A DNA stretch of 37,453 nucleotides, taken from contig CADAAU010000035.1 in assembly GCA_902786015.1 (NCBI GenBank), positions 1-37,453 of the forward strand, given 5' to 3'. The notes beneath the pieces are model-generated. The model did not search any database and was not told the DNA's origin. It saw nothing but the letters and a program-made list of their open reading frames with translations. A program made the position numbers and the translations under genes. Shown one piece after another: positions 1 through 7,351 of the stretch. This DNA is from an uncultured Coriobacteriaceae bacterium. Its GTDB lineage: Bacteria > Actinomycetota > Coriobacteriia > Coriobacteriales > Atopobiaceae. Position 1 is the stretch's first letter, and each line of letters begins with the position of its first letter.

Positions 1-1
1 C

Positions 2-746
2 ACCGAAGCACTCTGGCGGATGGCTATGTCACCGTACGATTATAGGGCACCGGAATGGAAGGCCGTTCCGAAAACCAACTTTCTGCAAGAGGGGATTTTA
101 CGGGAATTTGGCGGAGGAATACCCCGCCGCGCGTCTTTCCGTCACCGCTAACGCCAGGGATTTGTCCGCGCATGACGATGAGCGCAATCTGCGAAAGGCG
201 CTCCTGGCGGCCAACGGGGGAAACAGGACGTACAAGTTGCTTCTGTTCAGGAGACTCGAATACGTTACGCCCGTCGCGTTCCAGACGATGGTCACTCCCA
301 TCGTCGATCTTGAGGGCAAGCTAATTAACAACCTCTTTGACCCAGAGCCAACAGCTGTGGTCGAACCACTGTTTCTCTGCTGCTTTCCCATGGGCGATTG
401 CTCTGTGGTCATTTCCTTTCGTCATCGACGTACCGCGCGCTTCGATTCGTTCGACAGGCAGATCTCATCGCTCGCCGAAGAAGACAAGCTCCTCGTCTTG
501 TTGAAACTGGTGTTAGCGTATAGCGACGAGGTCTACTTCGCCCAAACGATTGGGAACGTCATTCGTAATGAGGCTGGAATTGGCGCTTTGTGCCGTATGA
601 ATATAGACAGTCTTGGTGTTCGTCCGCGCACCCCGAATAGACAACTGGGCCTCCTTGCGATTCGCGAAGCTGCGATGTCGAAGTATGCACTCAAGGCCAT
701 ACCCGACATACCGAACCTGCTAAGTCCCGATTACTCGCTGGGTTAG
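2..746 (+). pseudogene. 3' part of unknown protein, probable frameshift
   Basis: I do not recognise the family. From base 2 one frame reads a protein-like stretch (ALWRMAMSPYDYRAPEWKAV and on) that ends at a stop near 148. From about base 108 the next frame continues with equally protein-like sequence (EEYPAARLSVTANARDL and on) to a stop at 746. The two parts fit end to end near 105-120, which suggests one protein with a single-base frameshift, or a sequencing error. Alternatively a separate gene begins at the TTG at 108, but I see no good ribosome site there. The visible C-terminal part is about 210 residues, soluble-looking, with no recognised catalytic motif. The 5' end lies outside the window. 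Confidence 0.5.
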
Positions 747-1016
747 CGCGCAGCCGCGCCGAAGCGAGATACGGCACATGCGCCAATCATTGTCCAGATT
801 CTCCCCATCGCATGCCCGCGTCAGCAGTATCATCTAGCCAAGCGACCTGACGCGAATCTCCCGCGTCCAGGCGAACCGAGGCGACGAAAGAGGTGGTCCA
901 GCCATGGCCTATCGCCACACCCATCCATCGACAAGACAGAAGAGAAGGCCGCTCCCGGGACGGCGAAGCGTCGTTGCGTCTCGCCATGCCGCGCAATGCG
1001 AGGGGAGGCGGTTGGC

Positions 1017-1259
1017 ATGACGAGGTCTAGCTTCTCCGGCGCCCTGCGGCGCGCCATGCGCTCGTTCGAGCCCCCGCTCACGGCGCTCGACGTCACCCTG
1101 CTCACCGGCACCCTCTCCGAGGAAGCCGTGGGGGAGCTGCTCTCCGGCGAGCGGCGCCCCGACATCTCCGAGCTGACGGCGATTTGCGAGGCGCTCGAGC
1201 TACCCGTCGACGCGCTCCTCGCCAACCAGCGCGTGGCGGGAGGCGATCGCGATGAGTAA
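1017..1259 (+). CDS. Small HTH (XRE-like) regulator
   Basis: An 80-residue protein. The central part (ALDVTLLTGTLSEEAVGELL, then SGERRPDISELTAICEALEL and PVDALL) has the helix-turn-helix layout of Cro/C1-type regulators. I chose the ATG at 1017 over the upstream in-frame ATG at 996 because AGGGGAGG sits 8 bases before 1017. The stop overlaps the start of the ParA gene by 8 bases, so the two are translationally coupled. In plasmid and ICE modules such a protein often regulates the partition operon. That role is inferred from position only. Confidence 0.7.
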   Translation: MTRSSFSGALRRAMRSFEPPLTALDVTLLTGTLSEEAVGELLSGERRPDISELTAICEALELPVDALLANQRVAGGDRDE

Positions 1260-2109
1260 CACGGGTATTGCCACGTGGGATGGCTCCCGCGCCCGGGTCG
1301 TCACCTTCGCCAACCAGAAGGGCGGCGTTGCCAAGTCCACCTCCGCCGAGGCGTTCGCGGCCTCGCTCGTCGCGCGCGGCTACGCCGTGCTCATGGTGGA
1401 CACGGACGCCCAGCCCGGCAACCTCTCGCTGCACGTGGGCGCGGACAAGGACCTCCCCGGCACCTACGAGCTCGTGGCACAGAGGAGGCCGACCTACGAG
1501 GGGGCCGTGGCATGCGTGCAGCCGACGCGCTCCTTCGGTGACGTCATCTGCGCGGACGCGAGGCTCGACGGCGTGGACGACAGGCTCAACGCCCGCGTGG
1601 GCTGCGAGTTCACACTCACACGCGCCTTGGAGCCGCTCCTGCCTGAGTACGACTTCGTGGTCGTGGATACCCCTCCCGCGCTGCAAGTGAGGACGCTCAA
1701 CGCCCTCGCGGCCGCCGACGACGTGATCGTGCCCTGCTTGGCGGACGTCTCGTCGGTCGTCGGCATGGGAGAGCTCCTGGACTGCGCGTCGCAGGTGGCC
1801 GAGCTTGCCGGAGGCCACGGGACGCGCGTCGCAGGGGTGCTCGTGACGCGCTACGACGCACGCAACAACCTAGAGCTGGAGATGCTGAGAAGGATCAGCG
1901 ATCTCGCGGCCGAGTGCGGCGTGTCCGTGCTCGAACCATGCGTGCGCGCGACCGTCTCCGCCCGCAAGGCGCAGAGGGCCGGCGTGGCGCTTCGCGATTT
2001 CGCCCCGCGATCCACGGCGGCGCTCGACTACGAGTGCGCCGTGGACTGCTACCTCGCGGGCATCGGCGTGAGGGGAGGTGGCGAAGATGGCAAGCGGCCA
2101 ACAGAGTGA
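1252..2109 (+). CDS. parA: ParA/Soj-family partition ATPase
   Basis: A 285-residue ParA-type P-loop ATPase. The deviant Walker A motif KGGVAKST lies near residues 23-30 (FANQKGGVAKSTSAEAFA), followed by VLMVDTDAQPGNLS (Walker A') and FVVVDTPPAL (Walker B). ParA ATPases bind DNA non-specifically in the ATP form and move plasmid or element DNA by interacting with a centromere-binding partner. The gene overlaps the HTH gene upstream by 8 bases and the small downstream gene by 23 bases, so this looks like a three-gene partition operon. Its location beside conjugation remnants supports an origin in an integrative element or plasmid. Family assignment is secure; a role in segregation is inferred. 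Confidence 0.9.
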   Translation: MSNTGIATWDGSRARVVTFANQKGGVAKSTSAEAFAASLVARGYAVLMVDTDAQPGNLSLHVGADKDLPGTYELVAQRRPTYEGAVACVQPTRSFGDVICADARLDGVDDRLNARVGCEFTLTRALEPLLPEYDFVVVDTPPALQVRTLNALAAADDVIVPCLADVSSVVGMGELLDCASQVAELAGGHGTRVAGVLVTRYDARNNLELEMLRRISDLAAECGVSVLEPCVRATVSARKAQRAGVALRDFAPRSTAALDYECAVDCYLAGIGVRGGGEDGKRPTE

Positions 2110-2368
2110 CCCCCTGTCTTACAGCCTCGGCCGCAGGAGGGGGAAGTCAGGCGCAACCACGCCCGGCAAGCCCGCGCAGCGAAGCGGGAGGAAGCCTGGG
2201 AGGAAGGCGTTCATGCTCTACCTCCCGCCCGACCTGCACACCGCAATACAGATGAGAAAGGCCGTCACCGGCGATGACATGGGAGAAATCATGGTGGGGA
2301 TACTGACGGACGCGATGGCTGAAGAGCTTGCCGTTGTAGGGAGGCTGAAGGACAAGACTCGTCCATAA
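2087..2368 (+). CDS. Small RHH-like partition partner
   Basis: A 93-residue basic protein. A Gly/Arg/Lys-rich N-terminus (about residues 14-40) precedes KAFMLYLPPDLHTAIQMRK and a helix containing GDDMGEIMVGILTDAMAEEL. This matches the strand-helix-helix order of ribbon-helix-helix DNA-binding proteins. I prefer ATG 2087 to the GTG at 2078, because the ribosome site AGGGGAGG (2071-2078) is correctly spaced only for 2087. The gene overlaps the end of parA, which suggests it is the centromere-binding partner of ParA, often a small RHH protein in actinobacterial elements. This is inference from fold and position. Confidence 0.65.
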   Translation: MASGQQSDPLSYSLGRRRGKSGATTPGKPAQRSGRKPGRKAFMLYLPPDLHTAIQMRKAVTGDDMGEIMVGILTDAMAEELAVVGRLKDKTRP

Positions 2369-2497
2369 GCGTCTACAACAAAAGGCAGCGAGTTGCATGG
2401 TGCCATTTACGTTCACTTAACGTGATAGCATAGCAACCGATAAGCGACGTCAAGGATGATTAATAGTATCGACCGTCTGCCAGGGGGCATCTCAACA

Positions 2498-3529
2498 ATG
2501 AGTAAACAGCTCAGCATCGATTTACAAGATGACGGGAAGTCCATAGTTCTGGGCCGTCGTCGCGTTCGGACCTGGCGAGATTTAAGTCCTGAAGCCAAAC
2601 AGTTCTATACGACAAAGCTGGAGCATGTTTTCCACGCGACCATGGGGACGCAGTTTGAAGATGAGATTGCGAAGGTGCTAGACGCACACTATCCCGACTA
2701 CGAAAACCCTTCCGCTATGGGTAGCCAAGGTGATTGGGGTTGTGATGGATATGTCGCCAATGGTAGAGTCCTGTTTGCATGTTATGGGACACAAAACATC
2801 AAGAAGGAGAATGACTACGTAAGGAGCAAGGTCAGCAAAGACTTCAATCGTGCCCTCAAAAAATGGCCTCAAATGGCCATGTGGATTTTCATAACAAATG
2901 TACTCCTCGGAGCAGAATTCCATTCAAGAACATGGATTCCGCTTAGACAGTCTCACGACGAGAATAGCGAGAGACCCGTCGACATGCGCATCTGGGACTA
3001 TGCGGATATAGAGCGGCTGCTAGTTGACCTTACCGAGGAAGAACTCGACTTACTTTGGCCCGGATACGCGGGTCAAGAGGACTTTGAATTGAGGGACCTC
3101 ATTGAAGTAATCGATTGCCTGGTCGATGGGTCGGAGTCCCCTCCTTCGTCGGAGGACATAGAGGAGGTGTCTCCATTCAAGATGAGCTATAACGAGATTG
3201 ATGAGAACGATAAGGTGCTCCTGCACTCCGGCATTGTCGAGTATCCTCGCATCAAAGCGCTTTTTGACAAGCATGAGGATCCGGAACTGCGTGATAGAGT
3301 CGCGTTTCGTCTTCACGCCAACTGGGAAGCATTGAATATGCCCGCGTGTGATTCGAGCGATGTCTTGCACAGCCTGTTTCGAAAGATCGGCGGCAACGGC
3401 TACGACACCAGTGGCAAAACGAGGCGTATGTCGACTTACGCACTGGCGGCGTTTTTCTTCCAGACCTGCGACATATTCGAGAACGTGCCCGACGGATGGG
3501 TTCCCGAAGCGGAGGGAGGCCTCTCATGA
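2498..3529 (+). CDS. ABC-3C system effector, nuclease-like N-terminus
   Basis: A 343-residue protein, first gene of a three-component ABC ATPase (ABC-3C) system. Residues about 40-100 hold a restriction-endonuclease-like core: FEDEIAKVLDAHY, then MGSQGDWGCDGYV and VLFACYGTQ. This resembles the G-D-x-G-x-D-G ... f-Q-x-Y pattern in the first component of these systems. The C-terminal part (ESPPSSEDIEEVSPFKMSYN onward to the end) resembles the ABC-3C C-terminal domains. ATG 2498 was chosen because CAGGGGGC sits just upstream; the in-frame ATG at 2456 has no proper ribosome site. The stop overlaps the next start (ATGA). In the published comparative-genomic view of ABC-3C, the ATPase gates an effector against invaders. 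A nuclease activity here is inferred; the canonical Gln-x-Lys is not obvious. Confidence 0.75.
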   Translation: MSKQLSIDLQDDGKSIVLGRRRVRTWRDLSPEAKQFYTTKLEHVFHATMGTQFEDEIAKVLDAHYPDYENPSAMGSQGDWGCDGYVANGRVLFACYGTQNIKKENDYVRSKVSKDFNRALKKWPQMAMWIFITNVLLGAEFHSRTWIPLRQSHDENSERPVDMRIWDYADIERLLVDLTEEELDLLWPGYAGQEDFELRDLIEVIDCLVDGSESPPSSEDIEEVSPFKMSYNEIDENDKVLLHSGIVEYPRIKALFDKHEDPELRDRVAFRLHANWEALNMPACDSSDVLHSLFRKIGGNGYDTSGKTRRMSTYALAAFFFQTCDIFENVPDGWVPEAEGGLS

Positions 3530-3819
3530 TGCTCCCGACGAAGGGCATTTCTCCAGAGCGCGCGTTGCTTACGGTAGGAGCTGAGATATTGGAACACCTC
3601 GAAAGGTCGGACACGCCGTCGGGTGTATGGGAACGCTTCAAGGCGAAGCACTCGAATGACAGTGTGCCCATTACGTACGATTGGTTCATGCTCGCGCTGA
3701 CCCTCGTCTACGCGATGGGGTTAATTGACATGAACGATCGAGGTTTGCTGAGGAGGGGAAATGTACCTGTACGGAATCGGGTCGAGCGACCCGCGCTTCA
3801 AGGCACTCTCGTTCCATGA
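3526..3819 (+). CDS. ABC-3C middle component, MC6-like
   Basis: A small protein of 97 or 96 residues, depending on whether ATG 3526 or 3529 is used. It begins MLPTKGISPERALLTVGAEI and continues with WFMLALTLVYAMGLIDMNDR. This pattern (PTK.i.PERALL..GAEIL, then LYAMG.ID near the C-terminus) is that of ABC-three component system middle component 6, a winged-helix-like adaptor thought to link effector and ATPase. Its start overlaps the effector stop and its end overlaps the ATPase gene by 59 bases. An AGGAGGGG ribosome site for the ATPase lies inside it. The tight overlaps argue for a fixed stoichiometric complex. Confidence 0.8.
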   Translation: MMLPTKGISPERALLTVGAEILEHLERSDTPSGVWERFKAKHSNDSVPITYDWFMLALTLVYAMGLIDMNDRGLLRRGNVPVRNRVERPALQGTLVP

Positions 3820-5488
3820 GGGGATGAACATCGTCCTTGCCGAGAAGATTGCTGGCTCTGACGAGCGCAACAGCAGGAACGGTGCGGGGAAGTCCAGCCT
3901 CGTCCTCATAATGAGGTACCTCCTTGGCGGCGAGCGTCTGGACAAGAAGCTCTCCAAAGTCAAAGAGCTAATGGACGTCTCCTTCCACGCCGACGTGCAG
4001 CTGACACCCAACAGCAAAGCCGAGAGAATCAGCCGCTCGCCGAATGGCGACATCGTCCTCGGGCCCACGGGAAACGACGTCTCCTTCTCGCTGGTCTCCC
4101 CGATCGAGAGAGCTTGGTGGCTCAATCAGGTCGCCAGAAGCAGCTACGGGCTGAATCGGTACGACGGCATCCCGAGCCTCGACAACCTCTACGGTCAGGT
4201 GTTCCGAACGTGCTTCGAGGCCACAAAGGTTGAGCCAAGCGAGGCGGGCTGGAAGGGGACCACTCGCCTTGGCTACTTCATGGGCTTCTCGCCAGACGTC
4301 ATAGCGGAGTCGCGCGAGGTCGCGAACATCGGAGGCCAGAAGCGCGCGGTTGCCAGAGTCCGCTCAAGCGGCGCGATGGGCGGCATGCTCAGGGAGGCAC
4401 CAGAAATTTCTGCGGATCTGGTTGGCGTAAACGCACAGAGAGCGAGGCTGCTGAAGAAGGCGAAGACGTTCAGGGTCGACGAGCAGTACGCAGAGCACCA
4501 AGACCGCGCGGACGAGCTTACGAGACTGGCGCAGCGCATCAACGACCAGATGCTGATGCATAAGGAGCGGCTCAGTGCCGTGCAGGTGGCGATGGAGGAG
4601 GAAGAGGCGGTCGACGAGTCGGCGCTCCTTGATAAGGTCGAGCGCGTGTACGAAGAGGCGGGCATCGCGTTGCCCAGCGTCGTCCTCAGGCGGTATGAGC
4701 AGGTCAAGGCATTCCACCAGTCCGTCACGCGGAACAGAAAGCTCTATCTCGAGGACGAGGCATCCCAACTCCGAAGCGAAATCGACAGGCTTGGAAAAGA
4801 GTTGTCCGCAGTGGACAAAGAGCGCGCCGAAGTCATGCAGCTCCTCGACAGCAGCATGGCCCTCGAGGCATTCAACGCCCTGCAGCGAGACATTGCCGAG
4901 CTTGACGCAAAGGCCAAGCTCTTGGAGAGTCAGTTGGAAACTGCCAAGCAGATAGACGCCTTGAGCAGCAACCAGACGCTCGCGATCGCTAACGCCTCGA
5001 CTCACCTGCAAAGGCAGACGGAAGAGCTCATCAAACCAATCGGGGTCATGGTGAAGGAGTTCAAGGACCTCTGCTCGGAGATCTACCAGGATAGGGAGGC
5101 AACGCTGAGCATATCGGTCAGTGCGAGCGGGAACCTCTCCATACGCCCGAAGATAACGGGGGACAACTCGCGCGGTATCGGCGGGGTGAAGACCTTCCTG
5201 CTGGACATGGTGGTCCTTCGCAACGCCATGAGACTGGGACGTGCCCCCAAGCTGATTGCGCATGACAGCGAGCTGTTCGACGCCATGGACGAGCGGCAGC
5301 TCGGGTCTTGTCTGAACATAGCAGCAAGGCTTTCCCGAGCGGAAGACTTCCAGTACATCCTTCTTCTGAACTCCGACAAGCTCGATGCCGCAGAGCGGAA
5401 CGGCTTCGATAGGGCGGGCTACGTGATAGAGCCGACGCTGAGCGACAGCGGCGAGGATGGCGGGCTGTTCGGGTTCAGGTTCGCGTGA
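3761..5488 (+). CDS. ABC-3C ATPase with DUF2326 domain
   Basis: A 575-residue SMC/RecN-like ABC ATPase. Walker A is NGAGKSS near residue 42 (RNGAGKSSLVLIMRYLLGG). A long coiled-coil-rich middle (about residues 220-420) is heavy in Glu, Lys, Arg and Leu. The C-terminal 140 residues carry the DUF2326 signature (KTFLLDMVVLRNAM, then PKLIAHDSELFDAMDERQL and YILLLNSDKL), which supplies the second half of the nucleotide-binding site. It is the motor/sensor of the ABC-3C system, predicted to recognise DNA or nucleoprotein and to license the effector. The start is set by AGGAGGGG at 3751-3758. The gene looks intact. Confidence 0.85.
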   Translation: MYLYGIGSSDPRFKALSFHEGMNIVLAEKIAGSDERNSRNGAGKSSLVLIMRYLLGGERLDKKLSKVKELMDVSFHADVQLTPNSKAERISRSPNGDIVLGPTGNDVSFSLVSPIERAWWLNQVARSSYGLNRYDGIPSLDNLYGQVFRTCFEATKVEPSEAGWKGTTRLGYFMGFSPDVIAESREVANIGGQKRAVARVRSSGAMGGMLREAPEISADLVGVNAQRARLLKKAKTFRVDEQYAEHQDRADELTRLAQRINDQMLMHKERLSAVQVAMEEEEAVDESALLDKVERVYEEAGIALPSVVLRRYEQVKAFHQSVTRNRKLYLEDEASQLRSEIDRLGKELSAVDKERAEVMQLLDSSMALEAFNALQRDIAELDAKAKLLESQLETAKQIDALSSNQTLAIANASTHLQRQTEELIKPIGVMVKEFKDLCSEIYQDREATLSISVSASGNLSIRPKITGDNSRGIGGVKTFLLDMVVLRNAMRLGRAPKLIAHDSELFDAMDERQLGSCLNIAARLSRAEDFQYILLLNSDKLDAAERNGFDRAGYVIEPTLSDSGEDGGLFGFRFA

Positions 5489-5695
5489 GTCGTGCTCGCA
5501 GCTACCTGTCGAACATGAGTCGGAGGACAAGGGTAAACGCAGGTCGGATAATAACGACTGGTTACCGAACTCATACGGCGAGGTAAGGATGTGAGGGCTA
5601 ACATAAACACTTATGCACAGGCAGCGGACTCTACAATCGATGTCGTTTTCGGACAAGCAACCAGCACGATCCAGCACGTACTTTGGCGGTGATTC

Positions 5696-6313
5696 ATGGG
5701 CACGGTCCAAGCATATAGCAGCAGCTTGGCAAGGGAGCAGTTTCTGCTTAACGAGACGCGCATAGTGGCGCGCCTTCATGCCGACGAGCATCTGGGCACG
5801 GAGGAAATCGTCGCTCGCGTTCATGACGAGAACCTTTTCCAGTACAAGACCGAGCGGTCTCTCACAAAGAAGGCGAGAGGAGTCTGCCGAAGGATAGACG
5901 CGCTCGGGAACGAGACGCTTATTAATCTTATCGCACACGGGCCAGCCGAGCAGGCGGCTCAGGTGAACATGTACGCGATGATGTGCTCATATCGCTTGGT
6001 CTGGGAGTTCATGGTTAACGTCATCGGCGAGAAATACCGAGTACGGGACTACTCGTTACAACGGTATGAATGTAGCGCCTTTTTGGACTCCCTGCGTGCT
6101 ATGGATGACGGAGTCGCAGCGTGGTCGGACACGACCATGAACAAGACGAGACAGATTCTGGTCGGCTCTATGGCTGCCACGGGGATGCTGTCTAGCGTGC
6201 GCTCGACCGAGCTGATTCCCATTCTGCTGGACATGGAGCTAGAGGAAGGAATTAGACGTAACGGAGACGATATCGTCCTTCCCTCCTTCAACTGCATCGC
6301 GATGGGAGGCTGA
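5696..6313 (+). CDS. brxA: BrxA (DUF1819), BREX component
   Basis: A 205-residue protein matching the BrxA/DUF1819 family. The diagnostic segment is NETRIVARLHADEHLGTEEI, then DENLFQYKTERSLTKKARGV, RRIDALGNETLINLIAHG and AAWSDTTMNKTRQIL. BrxA is a small DNA-binding protein encoded at the start of BREX phage-exclusion operons, normally before brxB, brxC, pglX, pglZ and brxL. Length is normal and the frame is open. A brxB start follows after 1 base, as in complete BREX loci, but brxB is broken and no later BREX gene exists in the window. The gene is therefore probably an orphan. There is no strong ribosome site before ATG 5696. Confidence 0.85.
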   Translation: MGTVQAYSSSLAREQFLLNETRIVARLHADEHLGTEEIVARVHDENLFQYKTERSLTKKARGVCRRIDALGNETLINLIAHGPAEQAAQVNMYAMMCSYRLVWEFMVNVIGEKYRVRDYSLQRYECSAFLDSLRAMDDGVAAWSDTTMNKTRQILVGSMAATGMLSSVRSTELIPILLDMELEEGIRRNGDDIVLPSFNCIAMGG

Positions 6314-6314
6314 A

Positions 6315-6722
6315 ATGTCTGTCGAGCGCGACTTCGACCTCATCAAACAAAGGCTAGGAGATCCCGCATTCTTAGAAATGCGGGGGCTGGGTAACGAGGT
6401 GCCCATCTTCATTCACTGCTATGCCCTGCAGACGAGCTGAAGGTCAGGGCCATGGTCCGAAAGCTCGCCACGTCGAACCTTCCATGCAACCTTCATGTAG
6501 TCAGTTTGTGGGACATCTTCCTTAAGATTTGCGAGGAGAACCGCATCATGGGTGGGCTTATTCGGAAGGAGCGACGTAAGGGCAAGGATGCGTTGCTTGA
6601 GCAGATTGAAAGCAGGTCCGCGCCACCCGAAGCCTTCATCAGAGCAATGGACTGGCCGGATCACAAGAAGGGAGATGTCCTCTTGATTCATGATGTTGGA
6701 CGAGTCTACCCGTTTACGAGAG
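6315..6722 (+). pseudogene. brxB: brxB (DUF1788) remnant, frameshifted and truncated
   Basis: ATG 6315 follows GGGAGG inside brxA. The first frame reads MSVERDFDLIKQRLGDPAFL, then GLGNEVPIFIHCYALQ and stops at 6438-6440. The next frame takes over at about 6431 with DELKVRAMVRKLATSNLP, a helix region, and GDVLLIHDVGRVYPFTR. Joined, the two frames follow the BrxB/DUF1788 consensus closely, including GLGNE.P.. and VG.VYPF.R. One base appears to be missing at about 6428-6431. After VYPFTR (about 6720) the family similarity ends abruptly, roughly two thirds through a normal BrxB, where minus-strand DNA of another gene begins. The copy is doubly disabled. Confidence 0.85.
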
Positions 6723-7137
6723 CCGCTACCGCCAGGACGGCGACAGCCGCGGCGATGAGCGGGAGCCTGTTCCTGCGGACGGGCACGACGAGGATGTCCA
6801 TGTCGGTGTTCTCGTGGCCGGGTAGGCGTATGCCTACGCGGACGCATGCGATCTTCTGGTCTTGGCGCAACTGTATGGTGAGCGGAATGGCGATGGCGTG
6901 CCTGCCGTCATCGGTGGCGACGGGTACAGGCGTCGCGTCCTCGTCGAGGCTTCCCGCCTCGTAGAGCACGGCGAGCATGTCCTGTGACCTTCCGGGCCTG
7001 AGCCCTACCTCCGAGACGTCGAGGGGAATCGTTGCCTGAAGTTTCCCCTCTTTGTCGATCCCGACGGGACCTGTGCGGGCACCTTTTGCCCTGTGTGCGA
7101 TGCGGACGGCTTTGGCGATGCTGACGCCATGGGTCAT
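6706..7137 (-). CDS. Unknown protein with C-terminal membrane anchor
   Basis: A 143-residue protein with no recognised family. The N-terminal 120 residues look like a beta-rich soluble domain (DKEGKLQATIPLDVSEVGLR, then DGRHAIAIPLTIQL and NTDMDILVVPVRR). The last 20 residues (RLPLIAAAVAVLAVAALVNG) form one membrane segment running to the stop. The start ATG follows GAGGGG, and a two-hairpin leader lies 34 bases further upstream. Its final codons are made from brxB DNA in the opposite orientation, so the native C-terminus was probably cut off by the rearrangement at about 6716. The shared leader with a VaFE-like protein and a conjugation pilin gene suggests it belonged to the same conjugative element. 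Confidence 0.55.
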   Translation of the reverse strand: MTHGVSIAKAVRIAHRAKGARTGPVGIDKEGKLQATIPLDVSEVGLRPGRSQDMLAVLYEAGSLDEDATPVPVATDDGRHAIAIPLTIQLRQDQKIACVRVGIRLPGHENTDMDILVVPVRRNRLPLIAAAVAVLAVAALVNG

Positions 7138-7171
7138 GGGCGAATCCCCTCTACTCGTGTCCCCTTCGTCG

Positions 7172-7217
7172 CGTCGCGGTGGAGATTCCGCGACGGGCCG
7201 GCTGTGGGAGGCCGGCC
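7172..7217 (-). promoter_or_regulatory. Tandem-hairpin leader, copy A
   Basis: Read on the minus strand, a hairpin at 7217-7196 (GGCCGGC / GCCGGCC, 8-nt loop) directly abuts a second hairpin at 7195-7172. The second has arms CGTCGCGG and CCGCGACG, 8 perfect pairs, and an 8-nt loop AATCTCCA. The second hairpin ends 34 bases before the start of the anchored protein gene. Downstream CGACGAAGGGGACACGAG resembles the same segment in copies B and C. It could be an RNA leader, a protein-binding site or a DNA hairpin; the sequence does not decide. Confidence 0.6.
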
Positions 7218-7351
7218 ACTGCTGTCATTCAAGCAGGTCTTTGCGGTGCTTGCAAGTGGGCTTGGGCGCACGTGCCCGTCGCTCCTCGTGTGCCGTAGAA
7301 TCACATCGGTTATCGGTGAGCGGTAGCTGGAGCGAGGCTGGGGGATGTGTC

